Shown: piece by piece, positions 24,866 through 32,400 of the stretch
Numbering within the stretch: position 1 is the stretch's first letter
Layout: every line of letters starts with the position of its first letter
DNA from: Streptococcaceae bacterium
GTDB lineage: Bacteria > Bacillota > Bacilli > Lactobacillales > Streptococcaceae
DNA: 32,514 nt
Assembly: GCA_031285775.1 (NCBI GenBank)
Contig: JAITVN010000020.1
Location: forward strand, 1-32,514
Reading direction: 5' to 3'
Made by a program: the position numbers and the translations under genes
The notes under the pieces: model-generated
Seen by the model: only the letters and a program-made list of their open reading frames with translations
The model's database searches: none
What the model was told of the DNA's origin: nothing

Positions 24866-25212
24866 TTACACTATGAACGGTGCAAACCTTCCTAAAACCG
24901 ACTTTACAATTATGCAGAAAGCCACCATCAAGAGAGCAATTCTCGGGTCGTAGATGAAAGGAATATTCCACTTAAAAATTTGTGCGGCAGTAATAAACAA
25001 TGCAATTACCCCGAGTAAATACCCCAAAATAGCAAGAGGATTGGCTGGAGCATTCCAGATGAATTTTCCGATAGTCGGCGTCATCATGCACATTGCAAAT
25101 CCTATTGCACCCAATGTAATAACAGCGATTCTCGTTCCCTTGATAAATGAATCTGTTTATTTGAAAGCCCTGCGAGTACGATTAAACCTGTTACAAGCCA
25201 TTCTGCGGCCAT
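24866..25212 (-). pseudogene. Frameshifted small membrane protein gene
   Basis: Two overlapping frames together describe one hydrophobic protein of about 115 residues. The first opens at ATG 25212, nine bases after an AAGGA site and 14 bases after the TetR stop: MAAEWLVTGLIVLAGLSNK, then meaningless charged sequence to a stop. The other frame resumes as DSFIKGTRIAVITLGAIGFAM and carries three more membrane helices to the stop at 24866. The switch falls in an A-rich run near 25155-25165. The total length of 347 bases is one short of a whole frame, consistent with a single-base deletion (or a sequencing error). The family is not recognised. It would be co-transcribed with the TetR gene. Confidence 0.65.
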
Positions 25213-25226
25213 TATCCCAATTCCTT

Positions 25227-25838
25227 TCAATGTGTATCTCTCCTTAAGTAGTTTTTATTGAATTGTGTAATATGCCGCTTTAATAAAGTTACGGCATCCT
25301 CATATTTATCCGGCTGATTGTCGTATTTGCACAAGAGTAGATAAAGTGACGAATAAAACTGCAGCGCCATTATCATCGGGTCATCTTCGACATACACCTC
25401 ATCCTTTATCAAAGCAGTGAACACCCCAGAAATCTGCTCCAATCCTTGATTTATGATTAGTTCTCGGAAGAATTCACCAGCTTCTGAATTCCTATACTGT
25501 TCTATTGTCAGCATTTTGCGCAATTGTGAGCCGTACTCTGCTTTTAGATAGAATTGGAACATGGCAAGACTGATACGGAATAATTCTTCTTTAGCATCAT
25601 CTTCGTTTAACGGAAAAAATGCAGCGCTTTCTTCCTGATAACGACGCTCAATATCCTTGAGAATTCCGTCAAAAATGTTTTTTTTACTATTGAAATGTTT
25701 GTACAGAGCGCTTTCCCGAATGCCTATCTCGTTTGCGATATCTCTAACACCAACGCCATCATATCCCTTCTCAGAGAAAAATTTTAGAGACGCCGACAAA
25801 ATTTCCTCTTTTGTGTCTCGTGAATTGTTTCTTGGCAT
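25227..25838 (-). CDS. TetR/AcrR family transcriptional regulator
   Basis: A 203-residue regulator with a textbook TetR DNA-binding domain: TKEEILSASLKFFSEKGYDGVGVRDIANEIGIRESALYKHFNSKKNIFDGIL (split here as residues about 9-60). The C-terminal half is helical and unassigned. The start is ATG 25838 with AAGGAG six to eight bases upstream. The next gene downstream is the frameshifted membrane protein, whose ribosome binding site overlaps this stop, so the pair formed a regulator-plus-membrane-protein operon. Confidence 0.9.
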   Translation of the reverse strand: MPRNNSRDTKEEILSASLKFFSEKGYDGVGVRDIANEIGIRESALYKHFNSKKNIFDGILKDIERRYQEESAAFFPLNEDDAKEELFRISLAMFQFYLKAEYGSQLRKMLTIEQYRNSEAGEFFRELIINQGLEQISGVFTALIKDEVYVEDDPMIMALQFYSSLYLLLCKYDNQPDKYEDAVTLLKRHITQFNKNYLRRDTH

Positions 25839-25860
25839 TGTAGTCTCCTTTGAAATTTTG

Positions 25861-25899
25861 GTTAACAGATGTTCACTTTCATTATAGTTAACTTGTTAA
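25861..25899 (-). promoter_or_regulatory. tetR promoter flanked by TTAAC repeats
   Basis: On the minus strand a TATAAT -10 (25881-25886) lies between a 12-bp palindrome, TTAACTTGTTAA (25888-25899), and a GTTAAC site (25861-25866). Autoregulation is likely. Confidence 0.5.
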
Positions 25900-25930
25900 G
25901 TGTTCTGCTGACATATTACTAAATTAACAC

Positions 25931-25964
25931 AAAATGAGTCCAGTCAATTGACCAGACTCATTTT
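25931..25964 (-). terminator. Terminator of the ClbS-like gene
   Basis: AAAATGAGTC (25931-25940) pairs with GACTCATTTT (25955-25964), with a further GTCAATTGAC core inside. T-rich sequence follows on both strands. It lies 18 bases beyond the ClbS-like stop. Confidence 0.75.
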
Positions 25965-25981
25965 CTTTATTTTTCATACTC

Positions 25982-26530
25982 TCAAGCAATAAGCGCTTTG
26001 CTGTAGGCTTTGTCCTGGGCTTTCAGCTTTTTCACCGCCCACAAGTAGTGACTCGCAGTCGCTGAAACACAATAACTGCCTAATGAGGAAGCGCCTGTCC
26101 AAGGAAAAAGACCTTTTGCAAAGAGTTCATCATTGGAAAAGCTTTCAATTGCAGCCATCACTTCGGCGTGACTTTCTCTTAGCATCTTGACAGCGTCATT
26201 TAATGAGGTTCCCTGATGTTTCGCCACAAATTCAATATTCATCTGTCCGTATGTTTTCCAGTTATAGGGCAAAGGAATGAACGGTTGGGCTTCTCCTTGC
26301 TGGTTGCTGTTTATCCAGTTGAGCAATAATTGATGCCACTCGTATAAATGAATAAAAACATCGCGCAAGTTTTTATCGCGTCCCCAGTGCGCTTCCTTGC
26401 CCATTTCCGCACCAAAGGCAAAATCTGCCCGCTGCTCATCATCCGACATGGCGTCAAACAGCTGCCAGATTTTCTCAAAGTTTTCATTTGCCGACTTTGT
26501 GAGATCAGTCTTTGTTGTTGGTCTTGCCAT
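25982..26530 (-). CDS. ClbS/DfsB family four-helix bundle protein (DUF1706)
   Basis: A 182-residue soluble protein of the ClbS/DfsB (DUF1706) family: RPTTKTDLTKSANENFEKIW at the start, RDKNLRDVFIHLYEWHQLLLNW (about 57-78), then PLPYNWKTYGQMN and a C-terminal FPWTGASSLGSY segment. ClbS in E. coli protects against colibactin by opening its cyclopropane; most family members have no known substrate. The start is ATG 26530 behind AAGGAAG; the longer frame from 26548 would contain that site. It stands alone, with its own promoter and terminator, next to but divergent from walR. A detoxification role is a family-based guess. Confidence 0.85.
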   Translation of the reverse strand: MARPTTKTDLTKSANENFEKIWQLFDAMSDDEQRADFAFGAEMGKEAHWGRDKNLRDVFIHLYEWHQLLLNWINSNQQGEAQPFIPLPYNWKTYGQMNIEFVAKHQGTSLNDAVKMLRESHAEVMAAIESFSNDELFAKGLFPWTGASSLGSYCVSATASHYLWAVKKLKAQDKAYSKALIA

Positions 26531-26562
26531 TATTTTATCTTCCTTCACTTATTTATGGGGCA

Positions 26563-26571
26563 ATTATAGCA
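26563..26571 (-). promoter_or_regulatory. Extended -10 of the ClbS-like gene
   Basis: TGC-TATAAT on the minus strand, about 33 bases before the ATG, leaving room for a normal leader with the AAGGAAG site. The -35 is weak. Confidence 0.55.
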
Positions 26572-26682
26572 CACCCCTCAATGAGATACCCACTAAAGAA
26601 AATTCACAGCCAGAGTTCTTTTAGGAAGTTGCTTTTTTTTCGATAAACCGCAACTCATTACACTCCTGAAAAACTAAAATTT

Positions 26683-26691
26683 TGTTATAAT
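26683..26691 (+). promoter_or_regulatory. Extended -10 of the walRKJ operon, leaderless geometry
   Basis: TGT-TATAAT is followed by AGGTTC and then the walR ATG at 26698, the same six-base spacing as at polC and rsuA. The AGG is too close to the ATG to act as a ribosome binding site. Confidence 0.6.
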
Positions 26692-26697
26692 AGGTTC

Positions 26698-27420
26698 ATG
26701 TCAAAGATTTTAGTGGTAGATGATGAAAGACCCATCTCAAACATCATCAAATTCAATCTGGAAAAAGAGCAATATGAGGTCGTGACCGCTTTCGATGGTG
26801 TTGAAGCCATTGAAAAATTCAAAGAGACTTCACCGGATCTGATTTTGCTTGATTTGATGCTGCCTAAGAAGGACGGTATTGAAGTCGCTCGTGAAATTCG
26901 CAAGACGAGTGATGTGCCTATCATCATGGTTTCTGCAAAAGACAGCGAGATTGACAAGGTCGTAGGTCTCAATGTCGGCGCGGACGATTATGTGACGAAG
27001 CCCTTCAGCAATGCTGAGCTGCTTGCACGTATCAAAGCCAATTTGCGCCGTGCAGTCGTTGAAACTCAAGCTAGAAATGAGGCGCCTGTTAAAAAAGAAA
27101 TCACGGTCGGGGAACTGCGAATCAACACGGAAACCTATCTAGTGTACAAAAATGATAAAGCACTTGATTTATCACACCGTGAATTTGAACTTATTCTCTA
27201 CCTTGCCCAGCATCAGTCTGAAGTCATTACTCGCGAAGCGCTGCTTGAGGAAGTCTGGGGCTATGATTATTTCGGGGATGTCCGCACTGTTGATGTGACC
27301 GTACGCAGGCTGCGTGAAAAAGTTGAGACCAATCCCAGCCGGCCGGAGTACATTTGCACCCGCCGCGGCGTGGGCTATTACATGAACAAACATGAAGATG
27401 AACAACAAACCAAAAAATAG
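26698..27420 (+). CDS. walR: WalR (VicR) cell-wall response regulator
   Basis: A 240-residue OmpR/PhoB-type response regulator. The receiver domain (1-118) has the acidic pair D8-D9, phospho-acceptor D52 in LILLDLMLP and K101 in YVTKPF. The C-terminal winged helix (about 135-230) carries LSHREFELILYLAQHQ and VDVTVRRLREKVE. WalR is the essential regulator of peptidoglycan hydrolases in low-GC Gram-positives. It leads the operon walR-walK-walJ; the absence of yycH and yycI is typical of Streptococcaceae. The start at 26698 has no Shine-Dalgarno sequence. The 3' end overlaps walK by 29 bases. Confidence 0.96.
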   Translation: MSKILVVDDERPISNIIKFNLEKEQYEVVTAFDGVEAIEKFKETSPDLILLDLMLPKKDGIEVAREIRKTSDVPIIMVSAKDSEIDKVVGLNVGADDYVTKPFSNAELLARIKANLRRAVVETQARNEAPVKKEITVGELRINTETYLVYKNDKALDLSHREFELILYLAQHQSEVITREALLEEVWGYDYFGDVRTVDVTVRRLREKVETNPSRPEYICTRRGVGYYMNKHEDEQQTKK

Positions 27421-28990
27421 TCTGATTTTTAAAGTAGTAGTCTTTCATCTACTGCTTTTTGTCATACTCTTTATTCTTCTGGAAATCTTTCACACGCGCA
27501 CGCAACTGTTTCAGGCCTTTTTCATTGTTCTTATCACCTCACTTATCGTCTCCAGTTTTTTTACCTTCGATTTTTCTCGGTCAATCAAAGATCTGACACA
27601 TGCGATTGATCGTGTGACACGCAGTGATTTCTCCCAGCATTCACTCGCCCCCAGCACGGCAGAGCTGGCAGAATTGGATTCAAAAGTCAATGAGCTGCGA
27701 AAATATATCCAGCGTTCCCATAACAATCTTGAAAACCAGCACAATCAACTCACTGGCATCCTCGCTTACATGACCGACGGTGTCGTTGCTTCTGATGAAC
27801 GAGGCAATGTCATCCTCGCCAACACTGCAGCCTTGCACCTGCTCAACACGACGACCGAGCAAATTCTCAAGAAAAATATCGCTCAAGCGCTCTATGTTGC
27901 CAATTACTTTGCCTTTCGCGACCTGCTTGAGCGACAGCCTGATATCTCAATTGATTCAGAGAATTCTTACGGTGAATATGTGCGTCTGCGTATCAATTTT
28001 TCGGTCTTCCGGCGGGAATCCGGCGAAATATCAGGTATCATCGCCGTCCTGCATGACGTTACTGAAGCTGATAAACTTGAGCGCGAACAGCGCACCTTTG
28101 TCTCAAACGTTTCTCACGAGCTCAGAACACCTTTGACCACCATTCGTTCTTACCTGGAAACATTGCATGACGGCGCCCTCAAACAGCCTGAAATCGCTCA
28201 GGAGTTCGTTGACATTACGCTCCAAGAAACCGAACACATGACCCAAATGATTACAGATATTCTGGATCTCTCACGCATGGACATGGGACGTACGCCTCTG
28301 CAGAAAGAAATGGTCAATGTTGTCGCCTTCTTGAGCCATCTCGTTGACCGTTTTCGCCAAGTTGCCGTCACTGATGACAATATGCCGATCAGCTTCAATA
28401 CTGAGTTTCCAGCGGAGGCAATATGGAGTGAATTTGACATCAGCAAGATGAGCCAAGTCATCGATAATATCCTTTCGAATGCAGTCAAATACTCGCCGCA
28501 CGGCGGTGTAGTTACAGTTAAACTGCAAGTTACCTTTACACAGCTTATCATCAAAATTTCAGACCAGGGAATCGGCATCCCAGCCAAGGATTTGTCAAAA
28601 GTCTTCAACCGCTTCTTCCGCGTTGACAAAGCGCGTACGCATGATGCAGGAGGTACTGGTTTAGGCCTTGCCATTGCCTACGACATTGTCAAGCTGCATG
28701 ACGGCACCATCGGTGTTAAATCCGTCGAAGGCAAAGGGACTGAATTCGCGATTGTCTTGCCTTATACACCGTTAAGCTACGACGATTTTGACTTTGAAGA
28801 AGATGACAGTCCAGAATACATCGAGAAAGACGAAGTTCAGGAATACTCGGAGTTACCAGAAAATCTCCTCCCTGAAGCTGAAGGCACAACACATTTCGTC
28901 CTTCCATTAATTGATCAAACGCCACTAGACAAAGAACTCACAGACGAATTCAGCCAAAAAGTCTCTTTAACCAAACCCGATCCGCAATAG
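27392..28990 (+). CDS. walK: WalK (VicK) sensor histidine kinase
   Basis: A 532-residue kinase. Two membrane helices (about 11-33 and 41-59) are joined by a loop of only seven or so residues, so there is no extracytoplasmic sensor domain, unlike Bacillus WalK. A HAMP-like linker (60-112), a PAS domain (about 118-225, ILAYMTDGVVASDERGNV), a HisKA domain with H242 in SNVSHELRTPL, and an ATPase domain (DNILSNAVKYSP, DQGIGIP, GGTGLGLAIA) follow. The last 65 or so residues are an acidic tail of unknown role. It phosphorylates WalR, with signals probably read in the membrane or by the PAS domain. The start is ATG 27392 or ATG 27398, both within walR; neither has a strong ribosome site, suggesting coupling. 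Confidence 0.95.
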   Translation: MKMNNKPKNSLIFKVVVFHLLLFVILFILLEIFHTRTQLFQAFFIVLITSLIVSSFFTFDFSRSIKDLTHAIDRVTRSDFSQHSLAPSTAELAELDSKVNELRKYIQRSHNNLENQHNQLTGILAYMTDGVVASDERGNVILANTAALHLLNTTTEQILKKNIAQALYVANYFAFRDLLERQPDISIDSENSYGEYVRLRINFSVFRRESGEISGIIAVLHDVTEADKLEREQRTFVSNVSHELRTPLTTIRSYLETLHDGALKQPEIAQEFVDITLQETEHMTQMITDILDLSRMDMGRTPLQKEMVNVVAFLSHLVDRFRQVAVTDDNMPISFNTEFPAEAIWSEFDISKMSQVIDNILSNAVKYSPHGGVVTVKLQVTFTQLIIKISDQGIGIPAKDLSKVFNRFFRVDKARTHDAGGTGLGLAIAYDIVKLHDGTIGVKSVEGKGTEFAIVLPYTPLSYDDFDFEEDDSPEYIEKDEVQEYSELPENLLPEAEGTTHFVLPLIDQTPLDKELTDEFSQKVSLTKPDPQ

Positions 28991-29008
28991 ACGCTAAAAA
29001 GGAAAAAA

Positions 29009-29812
29009 ATGACCACAGGATTTAAATATGCTATCCTTGCCTCCGGCTCCACCGGAAATGCAACTTATATAGAAACTGACAAGCAAAAGATTTTAGTTGA
29101 TGCCGGCTTAACTGCCAAAAAAATCGAAGAATCGCTCGAAAGCATTGGGCGCTCAGCTTCCGACATTGACAGCCTTCTGATTACACATGAACACAGCGAT
29201 CACATCAAAGGCGTAGGTGTCCTTGCTCGGAGGTATCACATGAATGTCTATGCCAATGAACTCACTTGGCATAAACTATTGGATGACAACATGCTGGGCA
29301 AAATTCCACCTGAGCAAATCAGAACTTTTGAAATGGGAAAAACGCTGACCTTTGATGACATTGACATTGAAAGCTTCGGTGTCAGTCACGATGCCGTTGC
29401 GCCGCAATTTTACCGGTTTATGAAGGACAACAAGTCATTTGTAATCTTAACCGACACTGGCTATGTCTCTGATCGGATGGCAGGCACAATAGAGGACGCG
29501 GACGCCTACATTATGGAAGCCAATCATGATATTGAAATGCTTCGCATGGGACCCTACCCATTTAGGACGAAGCAGCGCATTCTCAGCGATAAAGGGCACC
29601 TGTCCAATGAAGACGGCGCCATGGCGGCACTCACGGTCATCGGCAATCACACGAAGCGTATTTTTTTAGGACACCGCAGTCAGCATAATAATATCAAAGA
29701 ACTGGCACACATGACAATGGAAACCAGTTTGCAGCAGCATGATGTGGATACACATGTTGTTCAGATTATTGATACGAGTCATGTGGATTCTAGTCCTTTG
29801 TATGAAATCTAA
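29009..29812 (+). CDS. walJ: WalJ (VicX, YycJ) MBL-fold hydrolase
   Basis: A 267-residue metallo-beta-lactamase-fold protein. The metal motif THEHSDH is at residues 59-65 (H60, H62, D64, H65), with further ligands in SFGVSHDA, LTDTG and ANHD, and a late FLGHRSQ. The family (YycJ/WalJ/VicX) are probable phosphodiesterases or nucleases, linked genetically to the WalRK system and DNA repair; the exact substrate is not settled. The start is ATG 29009 behind AAAAAGGAAA. It closes the operon, 18 bases after walK, and is followed by a strong terminator. Confidence 0.95.
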   Translation: MTTGFKYAILASGSTGNATYIETDKQKILVDAGLTAKKIEESLESIGRSASDIDSLLITHEHSDHIKGVGVLARRYHMNVYANELTWHKLLDDNMLGKIPPEQIRTFEMGKTLTFDDIDIESFGVSHDAVAPQFYRFMKDNKSFVILTDTGYVSDRMAGTIEDADAYIMEANHDIEMLRMGPYPFRTKQRILSDKGHLSNEDGAMAALTVIGNHTKRIFLGHRSQHNNIKELAHMTMETSLQQHDVDTHVVQIIDTSHVDSSPLYEI

Positions 29813-29826
29813 GTTATTGCTGGAAT

Positions 29827-29877
29827 AAAAAAGCTTAAGAGTTTAATTTTCAAGAAGTTAGTCTCTTAGGCTTTTTT
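29827..29877 (+). terminator. Terminator of the walRKJ operon
   Basis: AAAAAAGCTTAAGAG (29827-29841) pairs with CTCTTAGGCTTTTTT (29863-29877), one G-T wobble, ending in a T-run. Confidence 0.88.
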
Positions 29878-30113
29878 AATCTTTGTTCAAGAATTTCAAG
29901 ATGCCTCTCTTTTTTCTGTTATATAATTTGACAATTATTTTGTATCATAAGACAATAAAGTCTGTTTAAAATAGTATATAATAAAATCAAAGAAAAAAGA
30001 TTTCAAGGTATTTATTTCTCAGATTGTGAGGCGAAAGTTGCAGCCAATGGAAAATTAGATTTTAACAGCGAGAATGAGCAAATCAAGTAATATTTACGTA
30101 AATAGAGGAAAAC
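29878..30113. other. Intergenic region before the DUF5648 gene
   Basis: It holds a TTGACA (29928-29933) with a poor -10 (GACAAT, 29951-29956) and a TATAAT (29977-29982) without a good -35; either may drive the next gene. Bases 29999-30091 stay open in one frame without a start codon, ending NGKLDFNSENEQIK and a stop, possibly a gene remnant. No RNA gene is recognised. Confidence 0.45.
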
Positions 30114-30896
30114 ATGAGAAAATATAAAAGTATATTTATGGCTTCAATTTGTGTTGCTGGATTATCCTTTCAGTCTGCAGCAATTGCTGATACAGCTGAA
30201 ACGCCGAATGCTCAAGCGTCAACAGAAGTTTCTGATATGAAAACAATACATGTCGGACAAAGTTACCAAGCAAATACAAATCTTGGCGAACCATATGTTT
30301 ATGAGAGTACAGTGTTCACACTTAATGGCGTAACAACAGTATCTAAGTCAGGTATATATTCTGCCAAACAACCAGGGATTTTGAAGATATACTATAATTT
30401 CCACTATTCCGATCCAAATGCGACACATCCATCAATCCAGCCAGCCTCTGCAGATGTCAAGATTCTACCTGAGACCGCAAGTGAGGAGACGGCTTTATAT
30501 CGGCTCTATAATCCGAACTCTGGCGAACATTTTTATACACACAGCTTCTACGAAAGAGATTCACTGGTAAATGCCGGCTGGAAAAATGAAGGAATTGCTG
30601 AGCAGGCGCCTGTGATTGACACAAGCGTGCCAGTTTATCGTGTTTACAATCCAAACTCAGGCTTGCATCATTTTACGACTGGCTTGTTTGAGAAGAATCA
30701 GCTTGTTTCATTAGGGTGGCGCGACGAGGGAATCGGCTGGTATTCGAATTCCGATCCTGAAAATGGCATTTCTTTGTATCGAGTTTATAATCCGAATTCT
30801 GGACAGCATCTTTATACAACAGGCGCTGCAGAGCGTGATAAACTTGTTTCACTGGGCTGGAATGACGAAGAAGTTGCTTGGTATGCTTTAAAATAA
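30114..30896 (+). CDS. Secreted protein with three DUF5648 repeats
   Basis: A 260-residue secreted protein with signal peptide 1-25 (ending AIA). Residues about 40-118 form a beta-type domain (IHVGQSYQANTNLGEPYVYEST). Three DUF5648 repeats follow at about 127-163, 173-210 and 220-258, each opening LYRLYNPNSG or a close variant, then an H-[FL]-[YF]-T core and a GW-[KRN]-[ND]-E-[GE] turn. Such repeats occur in secreted hydrolases and lysins of lactic acid bacteria and may bind the cell wall or carbohydrate; here they stand without a catalytic domain. The start is ATG 30114 behind AGAGGAAAA. It is a single gene with its own terminator. Confidence 0.85.
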   Translation: MRKYKSIFMASICVAGLSFQSAAIADTAETPNAQASTEVSDMKTIHVGQSYQANTNLGEPYVYESTVFTLNGVTTVSKSGIYSAKQPGILKIYYNFHYSDPNATHPSIQPASADVKILPETASEETALYRLYNPNSGEHFYTHSFYERDSLVNAGWKNEGIAEQAPVIDTSVPVYRVYNPNSGLHHFTTGLFEKNQLVSLGWRDEGIGWYSNSDPENGISLYRVYNPNSGQHLYTTGAAERDKLVSLGWNDEEVAWYALK

Positions 30897-30917
30897 ATTT
30901 GGGAATCAACTTGTACA

Positions 30918-30943
30918 AAAAGTCCGAATAATATCGGGCTTTT
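30918..30943 (+). terminator. Terminator of the DUF5648 gene
   Basis: AAAAGTCCGA (30918-30927) pairs with TCGGGCTTTT (30934-30943), one G-T wobble, 6-base loop. Confidence 0.8.
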
Positions 30944-30995
30944 GTATTTTTGTAATATATAAATTAGAGCGATAAACATACTATTGTCAAAGAAA

Positions 30996-31025
30996 TTGGT
31001 AAGCAAGGCCATTTTTTGTTATAAT
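30996..31025 (+). promoter_or_regulatory. tyrS promoter
   Basis: TTGGTA (30996-31001), an 18-base spacer and an extended -10 TGT-TATAAT (-10 at 31020-31025). The leader to the ATG is about 54 bases. It holds a small hairpin (TCATTGGG paired with CTCAATGA, about 31034-31059) and an AAAGGAGG site, and no T-box. Confidence 0.65.
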
Positions 31026-31085
31026 GAAATGGATTCATTGGGCAAAATAGACTCAATGAGTACTAAATTCCTAAAGGAGGACAAT

Positions 31086-32354
31086 ATGGAAATTATCGAT
31101 GAACTCAAAGCCCGTGGTCTGATCAATCAGACGACCGACGAATCCGAACTGCGAAAAGCACTCAACGAAGGGATGGTCAGCTATTATATTGGTTTTGATC
31201 CGACGGCAGATAGCCTCCACCTTGGAAATCTAGTACAGATTATTCTGATGATGCATCTCCAGCGCGCTGGTCACAAGCCTTATGCACTGGTCGGAGGCGC
31301 GACTGGTCTGATTGGTGATCCATCGTTTAAGGAGGCTGAACGCGCCCTCCAGTCAAAAGAAACCGTTGTCAATTGGGCGTCTCAAATCCGCGGTCAGCTC
31401 GCACAATTCCTTGACTTTGATACTGATGCACCAAATCGTGCTGAGATGGCAAATAATTATGACTGGTTTGAAAATTTGAACTTTATTGACTTTCTTCGTG
31501 ATGTCGGCAAATATTTCACGGTTAATTACATGATGTCCAAAGATTCAGTCAAAACTCGTTTGGAGACTGGACTCAGTTACACAGAATTCGCCTACCAAAT
31601 CATGCAGGGCTACGATTTCTACGAGCTCAACCAGATTCACGGCGTGACACTGCAAATGGGCGGTTCCGACCAATGGGGAAATCTGACCGCAGGCGTGGAA
31701 CTTCTCCGCCGTAAAGCCAATGTGACCGCTCAAATCATCACGACACCGATCATTACTGATGCTACTGGGAAAAAATTTGGAAAATCTGAAGGCAACGCGA
31801 TTTGGCTGGATCCTCAAAAAACGACGCCTTTTCAAATGTATCAATTCTGGCTCAACACTGATGACGCGGACGTTATCAAGCTCTTAAAGATTTTCACTTT
31901 TCTGCCGCTTGACGAGATTGCGCAAATCGAACTTGACTTCGATAAGGATCGCGGCAACCGTTCGGCACAAAAGATTTTGGCCCGAGAAGTTGTGACGATG
32001 GTTCACGGTGAATCAGCCTACGCGCAAGCCCTGCACGTCACCGATGTCTTGTTTGGCGGCGGTAGTCTGGCTGAACTTGACGCTCAGTCTATTTTGACAG
32101 GCTTGAAAGCTGTGCCGCATTATGAGGTCAGTCCTGATGAGGATTTGGCGCTTGTTGAGCTGCTGGTTAACTCGGGCATTGAGTCCTCTAAACGCCAAGC
32201 GCGTGAAGACATTCAAAATGGCGCCATCTACATCAATGGGGAGCGTCAGCAGAGTTTAGACTATATTTTGGACAGTGTGGACATTATAGACGGCCAGCTG
32301 ACAGTTATCCGAAAAGGTAAGAAGAATAACTTTATATTGACTTACACGCATTAA
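31086..32354 (+). CDS. tyrS: Tyrosyl-tRNA synthetase
   Basis: A 422-residue class I aminoacyl-tRNA synthetase that charges tRNA-Tyr. The HIGH-type motif is [12 protein letters not shown], tyrosine-site residues lie in [25 protein letters not shown] (split, about residues 173-200), and the KMSKS-type loop is KFGKSEG. The C-terminal S4 RNA-binding domain (about 350-415) reads [24 protein letters not shown]. The frame is open from 30984, but ATG 31086, seven bases after AAAGGAGG, gives the usual length. The tail [16 protein letters not shown] is slightly longer than usual. There is no T-box leader, although many Firmicute tyrS genes have one. Confidence 0.96.
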   Translation: MEIIDELKARGLINQTTDESELRKALNEGMVSYYIGFDPTADSLHLGNLVQIILMMHLQRAGHKPYALVGGATGLIGDPSFKEAERALQSKETVVNWASQIRGQLAQFLDFDTDAPNRAEMANNYDWFENLNFIDFLRDVGKYFTVNYMMSKDSVKTRLETGLSYTEFAYQIMQGYDFYELNQIHGVTLQMGGSDQWGNLTAGVELLRRKANVTAQIITTPIITDATGKKFGKSEGNAIWLDPQKTTPFQMYQFWLNTDDADVIKLLKIFTFLPLDEIAQIELDFDKDRGNRSAQKILAREVVTMVHGESAYAQALHVTDVLFGGGSLAELDAQSILTGLKAVPHYEVSPDEDLALVELLVNSGIESSKRQAREDIQNGAIYINGERQQSLDYILDSVDIIDGQLTVIRKGKKNNFILTYTH

Positions 32355-32368
32355 TATAAAGAATAAAA

Positions 32369-32394
32369 CAGCGGGATTTACCTGCTGCTTTTTT
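32369..32394 (+). terminator. Terminator of tyrS
   Basis: CAGCGGG (32369-32375) pairs with CCTGCTG (32381-32387) with one G-T wobble, then CTTTTTT. Confidence 0.8.
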
Positions 32395-32400
32395 GATTAC

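Noticed and set aside
28198-28674. Minus-strand open frame of 158 codons inside walK
   Set aside because: It is antisense to the histidine kinase core and is low-complexity in composition.
29999-30091. Open frame ending NGKLDFNSENEQIK as a small gene
   Set aside because: It has no start codon or ribosome site, and a neighbouring frame is also open; at most a remnant.
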